Shown here: piece by piece, positions 34,092-40,472 of the stretch
Layout: each line of letters starts with the position of its first letter
Position numbering within the stretch: position 1 is the first letter of the stretch
From: Caldifarciminota bacterium
GTDB lineage: Bacteria > Hydrothermota > Hydrothermia > LBFQ01
Length of the DNA: 40,472 nucleotides
Assembly (NCBI GenBank): GCA_027003075.1
Contig: JALWYV010000053.1
Span: 1 to 40,472 of the forward strand
Direction: 5' to 3'
The notes under the pieces: model-generated
The model's database searches: none
Seen by the model: only the letters and a program-made list of their open reading frames with translations
Told to the model about the DNA's origin: nothing
Program-made: the position numbers and the translations under genes

Positions 34092-35033
34092 TCAGAGGGT
34101 GCCGGCCATCAGGGTGTATCCAAAACCCACATCCATCGGAAAGTAGGAGAGCCTTATACGCCGTCGTCCGCTTCCCCAAAGGCTATCAAGTACGATCCCC
34201 TCAAGGAAGAAGACGAACTCACCGAATACGTCCCACGGGCTGAACTTTAACCCCCGGCGGAAGAACCTGTCGGTTACCCATATCGCCCGGTTTATGCCCT
34301 GAGTCGTATGGGGGTGGAAACGCCTGACGCTATCTCCGAGGTACACTATCTTCCCCTTCCTCCAGAATGGGGTGTAGTAGGAGGACAGGTTGAGGGGAAA
34401 GGGATCCCACTCAAAATCTCCAAAAAGTTCCTTTAGAGGCGATACGTCCTCTGAGGCCGTGGCGAGGGCGTACCTGCCCTGCCCGAAGGGTGTCACCACC
34501 GCGTAGAAGTGGGAGTCGTTGATCTGGAGAATCCAGTCCTCCTCCGCGCTCAAACGGGGAAAACCGAGGTAAAAGGTCTTATGTTTGTAAGATACGACCT
34601 TACGAAAGGGCTTACCTACAGCCACGAAAACGTGATCCCCGTTTATCTCCCTTCCGCTCTCCGTTCTAACGCTTCCCGAAGGGTCAAGGGAGGTAGCGTA
34701 CTCCTCAACCCTCTCCACGTCCTTTAAATTCTCCTCAAGGAAGGCGAGGAAATCGCCGTAAGATACCGATGCCATCCTTAGGCCCCTTTTCTCCCCCTCT
34801 ATCCTGCGCCACTCCCTACCCTTCAGATCCAGAACCCTGATCCCCTTCACCCGGACACCCGGATACCCACCGTACACCCTCTCCAGAACCTGTATAACGT
34901 TCTCCTGAAGCACGATGAACCTGTCAGGGGGCTTACCCTTCCCCACCATAACGACCCCCATCCCCATATCTCTGGCCCTTCGGGCCGTGAAGAGGCCGAG
35001 GGCACCGTTTCCCACCACTACGGCTTTTGCCAT
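34092..35033 (-). CDS. FAD-dependent oxidoreductase/monooxygenase-like protein
   Basis: I choose ATG 35033 (MAKAVVVGNGALGLFTA), because the dinucleotide-binding motif GNGALG follows at once and TAGAAT (35041-35046) lies 7 nt upstream. The 313-residue protein has the second FAD motif YLGDSVRRFHPHTTQGINRA (the GD...P..xQG pattern of aromatic hydroxylases, with H in place of the usual P). It lacks a clear membrane anchor. The substrate is unknown; partner of the coupled methyltransferase. Confidence 0.75.
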   Translation of the reverse strand: MAKAVVVGNGALGLFTARRARDMGMGVVMVGKGKPPDRFIVLQENVIQVLERVYGGYPGVRVKGIRVLDLKGREWRRIEGEKRGLRMASVSYGDFLAFLEENLKDVERVEEYATSLDPSGSVRTESGREINGDHVFVAVGKPFRKVVSYKHKTFYLGFPRLSAEEDWILQINDSHFYAVVTPFGQGRYALATASEDVSPLKELFGDFEWDPFPLNLSSYYTPFWRKGKIVYLGDSVRRFHPHTTQGINRAIWVTDRFFRRGLKFSPWDVFGEFVFFLEGIVLDSLWGSGRRRIRLSYFPMDVGFGYTLMAGTL

Positions 35034-35040
35034 GGAGAGG

Positions 35041-35046
35041 ATTCTA
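35041..35046 (-). promoter_or_regulatory. -10 box TAGAAT of the flavoprotein gene, leaderless type
   Basis: TAGAAT ends 7 nt before the ATG at 35033 and thereby decides the start. Confidence 0.55.
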
Positions 35047-35086
35047 CCCGTGAAAACCGCACCGGAGACACGTTCCACCGCCACGT

Positions 35087-35092
35087 TATAAT
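35087..35092 (+). promoter_or_regulatory. -10 box TATAAT of the ferritin gene, leaderless type
   Basis: TATAAT ends 8 nt before the ATG at 35101; no Shine-Dalgarno sequence is present. Confidence 0.6.
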
Positions 35093-35100
35093 CTTTCCCT

Positions 35101-35589
35101 ATGAAAAAGACAGATGCGCTTTTAAACGAGCAGATAAACCACGAACTCCATTCGGCTTACCTTTACCTTGCCATGGCCGCCTACTTCCACGACAGGGGCC
35201 TCAAGGGGTTCGGGAGGTGGTTTGAGGTACAGGCGAAGGAGGAGCTTGAACACGCCATGAAGTTCTACAACCACCTTCTGGAGAAGGGGGTAAGGGTTGA
35301 GTTGAAGGAGATAGCCAGGCCGAAGTCAGAATGGTCTTCACCGAAGGAGGCCGTAAAGGAGGCCCTTGAGCATGAGAAGAAGGTTACGTCCCTCATCTAC
35401 AACATAGGCAAAACGGCTATGGAGGAGGGGGAGTTCGGTACCTGGCAGTTCCTCGGCTGGTTCTACGAGGAGCAGATAGAGGAGGAGGACATATTCAGGG
35501 ATCTGCTGTCCGCCCTTGAAATGGTGGGAGAGGACGGAACCGGCCTCTACCTGTTGGACAAAGAGCTGGGTCAGAGGGGGGAGGAATAG
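35101..35589 (+). CDS. ftnA: Ferritin
   Basis: The 162-residue protein is a bacterial non-heme ferritin: LLNEQINHELHSAYLYLAMA, GFGRWFEVQAKEELEHAMKF (ferroxidase ligands E15, E48, H51) and WFYEEQIEEEDIF. It stores iron as ferric mineral in a 24-mer shell after oxidising Fe(II). The gene is probably leaderless and is followed after 27 nt by sufS, which also handles iron-sulfur metabolism, though sufS has its own -10 box. Confidence 0.93.
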   Translation: MKKTDALLNEQINHELHSAYLYLAMAAYFHDRGLKGFGRWFEVQAKEELEHAMKFYNHLLEKGVRVELKEIARPKSEWSSPKEAVKEALEHEKKVTSLIYNIGKTAMEEGEFGTWQFLGWFYEEQIEEEDIFRDLLSALEMVGEDGTGLYLLDKELGQRGEE

Positions 35590-35601
35590 GAGGGTATCGG
35601 G

Positions 35602-35609
35602 TATAAAAT
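35602..35609 (+). promoter_or_regulatory. -10 region TATAAAAT of sufS, leaderless type
   Basis: TATAAA or the overlapping TAAAAT ends 7-9 nt before the ATG at 35617. Confidence 0.5.
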
Positions 35610-35616
35610 CCGTGCT

Positions 35617-36816
35617 ATGATAGACTGTAGGGCAGAGTTCCCGGCGCTTCGGGAGGGTGTCGTTTACCTTGATTCCGGAGCCACATCCCTGAAACCCCGT
35701 ACCGTCATAGAGGCCATGGTAAAGTACTACGAGGAGTTTCCCGCCAACGTCCACAGGGGCGGTTATCCGTGGGCGAACCGGGCGACGGAGGCTTACGAGG
35801 AGAGCAGGGAGAAGGTGGCCAGACTCCTTGATGCCCATCCGGACGAGGTAGTCTTTACGAAGAACGCCACGGAGGCCCTGAACCTCGCCGCCTCCATCCT
35901 CGGGGAGTACGTGAAGGAGGGGGACCGTATTCTGGTCAGCGTTATGGAGCATCACGCCAACTTCCTGCCCTGGATGAGACTGGCCAGAAGTAAGGGGGCG
36001 GAGTTCGTGATCTTTAACGTAACCCCCGACGGATACCTTGACCTCAACGACTTCCGGGAAAAACTAACCCCCAATACGAAGGTCGTGGCCCTGACCATGG
36101 CCTCCAACGTCCTCGGGACGATCCCGCCCTTTAAGAGGGTGGCGAAGATGGCCAGAGAGGTGGGTGCCTACGTCGTTTTAGACGGGGCTCAGTACCTCGG
36201 CCACCATAGGGTCAGAGTGAAGGAGACGGGGGCGCACCTAATCGGTTTTTCAGGACACAAGATCTTCGGCCCCATGGGTACGGGAATACTCTGGGGAAGG
36301 AAGGAGCTTTTGAAGGATGGAAACCCCTTACTGATAGGTGGAAGCATGATAAAGGACGTGGGATTTGACAACTACGAATTAGAGGAGACACCGAAGAGGT
36401 ACGAGGCGGGGACTCCCAACGTGGGGGGTGTCATAGGTCTCGGGGCGGCCGTGGATTTCATCCTGAAAATAGGATACGACAACATCCTCGCCCACGAGGG
36501 GGAGCTGACCCGTTACCTGTACGAATCCCTGAGATCCGTTCCCGGCGTTGAGGTTTACGGTCCCCCTCCGGAGGATCGTACCTCTCTCGTGGCCTTCAAC
36601 CTCAGGGGGTTACACCCCCACGACCTTGCCTGGTACCTCGGCGAGATGGGTATAATGGTACGCTCAGGCGGACACTGCGCCCACCCCCTCCACAAGTTTC
36701 TTGACATTCCGTACCATCAGAGTGTTCGGGCGAGCGTCTCCATCTTCAACACTAAAGGGGACGTTGACCGCCTCGTGGAGGGCATAGAGAGGGCGAAGAG
36801 GGCCTTCCGGATTTAA
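35617..36816 (+). CDS. sufS: Cysteine desulfurase SufS/CsdA type
   Basis: The 399-residue protein is a group II cysteine desulfurase: FPALREGVVYLDSGATSLKP at the start, SVMEHHANFLPW, the PLP-binding Lys in GFSGHKIFGPMGTG, and the active-site Cys in VRSGGHCAHPLHK. It removes sulfur from cysteine as persulfide for Fe-S cluster assembly. No other suf genes are adjacent. It is also a plausible sulfur source for ThiI. Its stop shares TTAA with the convergent barrel operon. Confidence 0.93.
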   Translation: MIDCRAEFPALREGVVYLDSGATSLKPRTVIEAMVKYYEEFPANVHRGGYPWANRATEAYEESREKVARLLDAHPDEVVFTKNATEALNLAASILGEYVKEGDRILVSVMEHHANFLPWMRLARSKGAEFVIFNVTPDGYLDLNDFREKLTPNTKVVALTMASNVLGTIPPFKRVAKMAREVGAYVVLDGAQYLGHHRVRVKETGAHLIGFSGHKIFGPMGTGILWGRKELLKDGNPLLIGGSMIKDVGFDNYELEETPKRYEAGTPNVGGVIGLGAAVDFILKIGYDNILAHEGELTRYLYESLRSVPGVEVYGPPPEDRTSLVAFNLRGLHPHDLAWYLGEMGIMVRSGGHCAHPLHKFLDIPYHQSVRASVSIFNTKGDVDRLVEGIERAKRAFRI

Positions 36817-37376
36817 AACTCCACTCCCGCGTGCAGGTTGAAGTAGATGCGGAACACGTTCCTCCGGGAAGCAACTTCGTATATCTCAGGGGATCCGTTT
36901 CCGTCTCCTGCCCCGTACCATCTGACGACGGGCAGATAGGCGAAGCCCACGCGCGGGGCCAGAAAGAGGATCTTCCAGACAATGGGACGGGAAACCTCCG
37001 CCCTCAGGCCGGGGTAGACGTTCCGGAAGAACTGGTGGTTGTACCTGCTCAACCGCGTGTCCCCTATGAAGAACGTCGGCTTCTCAAGACTCGCACCCGC
37101 AAGGACGTCGTAGTTCCTGATGGACCGGCCTGCCATAAGGCGAAACGATCTGACCCCTGACGTGGACCCGGTGGTGTTCAGAGATATTGACGAGGGGTCG
37201 TAGGGAAAGGGAGAGCCTGCGAACGATACGTAACCCGGCCATTCCCCGACTCTCAACCCCAAGAAGTATCCGTGGGAAGACTCCACATAGGGTAGGTAGG
37301 TAAAACCTACGACGCCCACCGGGGAAGGTAAAAACCGTCCATACCCATGCCGAAGGACAGGACTGTTATTTGCCAC
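36813..37376 (-). CDS. Small beta-barrel-like outer-membrane protein, last of four
   Basis: The protein has up to 187 residues. The GTG at 37376 overlaps the preceding gene by 11 nt; a GTG at 37319 (start MGVVGFTYLPYV) would match the relatives better. Alternating beta-strands end in LHAGVEF with a terminal Phe. LAPRVGFAYLPVVRW is the counterpart of VAPTVGLSYYPALSV and VSPRLSLTYFPTVKY in the first and second genes of the operon, so these are paralogues. Family and function are unknown. Confidence 0.6.
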   Translation of the reverse strand: MANNSPVLRHGYGRFLPSPVGVVGFTYLPYVESSHGYFLGLRVGEWPGYVSFAGSPFPYDPSSISLNTTGSTSGVRSFRLMAGRSIRNYDVLAGASLEKPTFFIGDTRLSRYNHQFFRNVYPGLRAEVSRPIVWKILFLAPRVGFAYLPVVRWYGAGDGNGSPEIYEVASRRNVFRIYFNLHAGVEF

Positions 37377-38331
37377 CTCCCATTCCGAAGCCGGCTCCCA
37401 CCCCCAATATCGGCTTTAACCTGCGGCTATCGGGTAGATACCTGAGGCCACCTATCGCCCCAATCTCAAGGAACCTCCACCTCAGCACCTTCCTGCCCAC
37501 GAGGGAGAGGGCCGTACCCCCGTCGCCCCACTTACCTATACCCACGCCGGCGGAGAGCCAGCGGAAGTCGTAGAGGGCGTAGGTTTCGCCCACGGGGGTG
37601 TAGCCGGGTAGCCTCGCCGTCCCGAATACGCTCATAAGGGCTATCCTCCCCATATCAACGCCGAAGTACCCTCCCCTGAACCGGTCGTAGGGGGAGAGCA
37701 TTCCCCCCGCAAACAGCCTCATCCCCACCCCGGAAGGACGGGCCCCTTCCACCCTGAAGGTCTCCTCCGCCCGCAGAGACAGGGAGGTCTTTACGACGTT
37801 CGTCCTGTCCTCGTGGTGTCCTATCGTCCCCCTCAGGCCGTCTTCGGCCTCGTAGAGGTCCATGCGGTAGACCGGCACCTTCGGATAGTAGGCCACGCGC
37901 CCCACGAGGGAGAAGGAGAACGGTCCGAGGTCTCCCAGTCTTAAAACCGCCCCCAGACCTCCGCCGAAGATGGAGGTCCTGCCATAGTTCCCGTTGAAGG
38001 CGTCTATGGTACCCTGGCCGTAGTAGGACATAGAGGAGAGGGCTTCGGGGGTGCATTCCATGGTCGTCTGGCCGTATATGAGGCCGACGAAGGGGGTCAG
38101 CCTCCCCATCTCCCTACCGTACGAGGCGGATAGGTACCTTACACCGGTGGAGAAGCAGGCCTCCGCCGTGGGAGAGGGCCCCGCAAGGAAGCGTCCGTAC
38201 CGGAAGGTTAAGGTCCCCCATCCGCCGTACAGGGATACGTCCGCACTGCTCACGTAGTAGGGTGTCCTCTCAAGGACGCCTTTTCCGTATCCTACAAACG
38301 GGTTCAGGTGAAGTCCGAGGCCCACTATCAT
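37366..38331 (-). CDS. Beta-barrel-like outer-membrane protein, third of four
   Basis: The 321-residue protein is made of glycine- and aromatic-rich alternating strands (VSLYGGWGTLTFRYGRFLAG, GAIGGLRYLPDSRR) typical of outer-membrane barrels. It starts directly with a strand-like MIVGLGLHLNPFVGYG and no recognisable signal peptide. Its ATG overlaps the preceding stop as ATGA, so the genes are translationally coupled. I do not recognise the family. Confidence 0.6.
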   Translation of the reverse strand: MIVGLGLHLNPFVGYGKGVLERTPYYVSSADVSLYGGWGTLTFRYGRFLAGPSPTAEACFSTGVRYLSASYGREMGRLTPFVGLIYGQTTMECTPEALSSMSYYGQGTIDAFNGNYGRTSIFGGGLGAVLRLGDLGPFSFSLVGRVAYYPKVPVYRMDLYEAEDGLRGTIGHHEDRTNVVKTSLSLRAEETFRVEGARPSGVGMRLFAGGMLSPYDRFRGGYFGVDMGRIALMSVFGTARLPGYTPVGETYALYDFRWLSAGVGIGKWGDGGTALSLVGRKVLRWRFLEIGAIGGLRYLPDSRRLKPILGVGAGFGMGGGK

Positions 38332-38771
38332 CTTTCCACCTCCACTCTGGCCGTTATACCCAGATCAACGCCGAAGGTGAGGGATACGAAGTTCTTCACG
38401 ATGCGGTCTACGGGTTTTACGTATCCGGGGTACTTCACGGTGGGGAAGTAGGTAAGGCTCAACCTCGGTGAGACCTGCAGGAAGGAGGCCTTACCCCTGT
38501 AGGAGAGGGTGGCGTCAAGGCCGAAGAAGTTGAGGTTGGTCTCCGCCACTATCCCTCCACCCACGCCCAAGTTCCCGGTGTAGCGTTCGTACCTGAAGAC
38601 GTAGATGGACCTGTTCAGACTCCCCATCCTCCTCCACCCGGCCACCATCGTGTGGGGACTGAACCCCAGATACAGGCTTATCTCCGGCGTCTCATCGTGG
38701 AAGGTCTTCACCTCCCCATACTTCGGATAGAAGGCCAAAAAGGGCAGGAAAACGGAGGCTCCTACGAGCAT
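38328..38771 (-). CDS. Small beta-barrel-like outer-membrane protein, second of four
   Basis: The 147-residue protein begins MLVGASVFLPFLAFYPKYGE and has the paralogue signature VSPRLSLTYFPTVKY. A clear GGGAGGTG Shine-Dalgarno sequence lies just upstream, as expected for an internal operon gene. It lacks a classical signal peptide. Function unknown. Confidence 0.6.
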   Translation of the reverse strand: MLVGASVFLPFLAFYPKYGEVKTFHDETPEISLYLGFSPHTMVAGWRRMGSLNRSIYVFRYERYTGNLGVGGGIVAETNLNFFGLDATLSYRGKASFLQVSPRLSLTYFPTVKYPGYVKPVDRIVKNFVSLTFGVDLGITARVEVER

Positions 38772-38811
38772 GCTTCACCTCCCTTCAAAAAAATTCGCCC
38801 AGGTCATAGCC

Positions 38812-39333
38812 TCACTTGCCCAGGGCCAAACTCACGTATGCCATCGCCCGGAGGACGTTAACCTTACCTTTCAGGCTTACGATCCCATCCTCTTCCTTGT
38901 AGACGGATAGAGCCGGATAATAGGATAGTCCCACGGTTGGAGCGACGGAGAGGATACGGTACCTCCAGACGTAGGATATGCCGACCCTCAGGCCAAGGGA
39001 TACCCCCCGCAGGGAGGAGTTGAACCTACCTATCTCTCCATCCCTTACCCCCGTAATCACCGGTTTGGCGAGGCTCAAGGAGAGGAAGGGGGAGAGGTTC
39101 CCAGTGTTCCGGTAAAGGGTAAGGTTGTAGAGGTGATAGTACGACGAGGTGATAAGAGCCTCATCCGGTGTCCTCACGTTCTCCCACACGTACGTACTTC
39201 CGTATCCCAGGGCTACGGCGTACGTTTCCCGCCTTATACCCACCTCCATACCGAACTGGTGGGTTTTCTCCAGCCACGTCCAACGTGGGAGATAGGTTGC
39301 CGGACTAAGGTGAACCGTTACAAAAGGTATCAT
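38812..39333 (-). CDS. Small beta-barrel-like outer-membrane protein, first of four
   Basis: The 173-residue protein begins MIPFVTVHLSPATYLPR and has alternating strands (YAVALGYGSTYVWENV, LSPFLSLSLAKPVI) and the signature VAPTVGLSYYPALSVYK. Two upstream hexamers could drive it: CAGAAT ending 6 nt before the ATG, or TATAAT ending 18 nt before. It heads the four-gene operon. Function unknown. Confidence 0.6.
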   Translation of the reverse strand: MIPFVTVHLSPATYLPRWTWLEKTHQFGMEVGIRRETYAVALGYGSTYVWENVRTPDEALITSSYYHLYNLTLYRNTGNLSPFLSLSLAKPVITGVRDGEIGRFNSSLRGVSLGLRVGISYVWRYRILSVAPTVGLSYYPALSVYKEEDGIVSLKGKVNVLRAMAYVSLALGK

Positions 39334-39339
39334 GGTCCA

Positions 39340-39357
39340 ATTCTGGGCAAAATTATA
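39340..39357 (-). promoter_or_regulatory. Promoter region of the barrel operon
   Basis: CAGAAT (39340-39345) and TATAAT (39352-39357) on the minus strand lie 6 and 18 nt before the ATG at 39333; only the first would give a leaderless transcript. Confidence 0.4.
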
Positions 39358-39397
39358 AGGGCGAAGTTAAATTTCGCAACGCGTGAAAGCAGCAAAC

Positions 39398-39423
39398 TAA
39401 AAACCCCCGCCGTACGGCGGGGG
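39398..39423 (-). terminator. Intrinsic terminator of the dehydrogenase gene
   Basis: On the minus strand CCCCCGCCG pairs with CGGCGGGGG across TA and is followed by five T. It lies between this gene and the barrel operon. Confidence 0.85.
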
Positions 39424-39444
39424 TGAGGTCATAAAACGGGAGGT

Positions 39445-40472
39445 TTACCAGTTCAGTTTTTCTGAAACGCTCTTGCCCTGGAGGAAGTACAGGAGGTAGT
39501 CCGGGCCTCCAGCCTTGGCGTCCGTCCCGGACATATTGAAGCCGCCGAAAGGATGGACACCGACAACCGCACCGGTGCACTTACGGTTTATGTACAGGTT
39601 ACCCACGTGGAACTCGCACTTTGCACGGGCTATCTTCTGGCGGTTCTTCGTGAAGAGCGCGCCAGTGAGACCGTAGATGGTGTCGTTGGCTATCTCAAGG
39701 GCGTGGTCAAAGTCCTTCGCCTTTATGACGGCGAGAACGGGGCCGAAGATCTCCTCCTGGGCTATTTTGGCCTTGGGGTCCACGTCCGCAAAGATCGTGG
39801 GGGCAACGTAGTAGCCCTCGTCGTAGAGTCCTCCCGTCAGTCTCTCACCACCGACCAGCAGTTTCCCCTCCCCCTTGCCTATCTCAATATAACGGAGGAT
39901 CTTGTTTAGAGCAGCCTCGTTTATTACGGGACCCATGAACTTGTCCTCAACGGGGTCGCCGACCTCTACCTGTTTGGCTTTTTCAACTACAGCCTCCAGA
40001 ACCTTATCGTAGACGACCTCGTCTATTATAAGACGGCTGGCGGCGGAACACTTTTGCCCCTGAAAACCGTAGGCCGCAAGGATCACCTGCTGGGCTATGT
40101 AGTCAAGGTCCTTCTCGTCTATGTCCCTGTCCACGATTATGGGGTCCTTACCGCCCATCTCGGCTATCACCCGCTTGAGCCACTTCTGGCCGGGCCTTAT
40201 CTTGGCGGCCTCCTCGTAGATCCAGGTACCGACCGCCATGGACCCGGTGAAGGCTATCATACGCACCTTCGGGTGCTTCACGAGGTACCCACCGAGGGAA
40301 CCACCGGGACCGGTCAGGAAGTTTATGACGCCGTCGGGAAGTCCGGCCTCCCGCATCAGGTCCATAAAGAGGTAGCCCATCATGGGGGCGTCGCTGGCCG
40401 GCTTCAGCACCACCGTGTTGCCCGTCACCACGGCGGCCATGGTCATACCGAGGAGTATGGCGAGGGGGAAGT
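39445..40472 (-). CDS. rocA: 1-pyrroline-5-carboxylate dehydrogenase (3' part)
   Basis: The frame is open to the right edge, so the gene starts outside; about 341 codons are seen. It is an aldehyde dehydrogenase of the P5C (L-glutamate gamma-semialdehyde) type: [38 protein letters not shown], the catalytic Glu in [12 protein letters not shown], and the catalytic Cys in [13 protein letters not shown]. The C-terminus has [18 protein letters not shown]. It oxidises the semialdehyde to glutamate with NAD+, the last step of proline breakdown. Whether it is fused to a proline dehydrogenase cannot be seen. Confidence 0.92.
   Translation of the reverse strand, partial: FPLAILLGMTMAAVVTGNTVVLKPASDAPMMGYLFMDLMREAGLPDGVINFLTGPGGSLGGYLVKHPKVRMIAFTGSMAVGTWIYEEAAKIRPGQKWLKRVIAEMGGKDPIIVDRDIDEKDLDYIAQQVILAAYGFQGQKCSAASRLIIDEVVYDKVLEAVVEKAKQVEVGDPVEDKFMGPVINEAALNKILRYIEIGKGEGKLLVGGERLTGGLYDEGYYVAPTIFADVDPKAKIAQEEIFGPVLAVIKAKDFDHALEIANDTIYGLTGALFTKNRQKIARAKCEFHVGNLYINRKCTGAVVGVHPFGGFNMSGTDAKAGGPDYLLYFLQGKSVSEKLNW

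Overview
The window looks like chromosomal DNA of a Gram-negative, probably thermophilic bacterium outside the well-studied phyla. The clues are a V/A-type ATPase catalytic subunit, a DUF1931 histone-fold protein, TonB-receptor-like barrels, a PorV-like barrel and at least six exported proteins that end in a type IX secretion (T9SS)-like C-terminal sorting domain. This mix fits candidate lineages such as WOR-3/Hydrothermae, but that placement is inference; no rRNA or other marker gene is present. Genes are tightly packed, several convergent pairs share their stop codons, and no tRNA, rRNA, CRISPR array or insertion sequence was seen.

Layout. 1-2968: the 3' end of a T9SS-type cargo gene, an S9 peptidase gene interrupted by one in-frame TGA, and a GNAT acetyltransferase. 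3287-3898: a Uma2-family nuclease-fold gene. 4058-11169: two DUF7948/SBBP beta-propeller surface proteins (about 14 and 7 blades) flanking a helical-repeat protein with a SARP-like C-terminal winged helix. 11311-18387: a surface block on the minus strand with a lipoprotein, three tandem paralogous TonB-receptor-like barrels each with its own promoter, and a PorV-like barrel. 18579-24211: fumarase, a lipoprotein and two more T9SS-type cargo proteins. 24275-27710: a stand-alone V-type ATPase subunit A, then a short operon with an SdhC/D-like membrane anchor, a rhodanese and an SdhE-like flavinylation factor, followed by OsmC. 27697-36816: a flippase, a second Uma2 gene, ThiI, a small exported protein divergent from the DUF1931 histone-fold gene, another cargo protein, a flavoprotein/methyltransferase pair, ferritin and SufS. 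36813-39333: an operon of four small beta-barrel-like proteins. 39445 to the end: 3' part of a 1-pyrroline-5-carboxylate dehydrogenase gene.

Three themes stand out. First, nearly all first-in-operon genes have a sigma70-like -10 hexamer (TAGAAT, TATAAT, TACAAT, TAAAAT) ending only 6-10 nt before the start codon and no Shine-Dalgarno sequence, which implies leaderless mRNAs; genes inside operons and a few others have normal Shine-Dalgarno sites. Second, many of the predicted exported proteins start with a very short hydrophobic leader (about 7-10 residues, no basic residues), and in-frame stops just upstream rule out a longer signal peptide in the cases checked. Third, the two DUF7948 propeller genes carry the same 7-N7-7 dyad exactly 28 nt upstream of their -10 boxes, suggesting a shared regulator. 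Together the window looks like a cell-surface gene neighbourhood in which secreted propellers, sorting-domain cargo and outer-membrane barrels are interleaved with TCA-cycle, sulfur and iron housekeeping genes.
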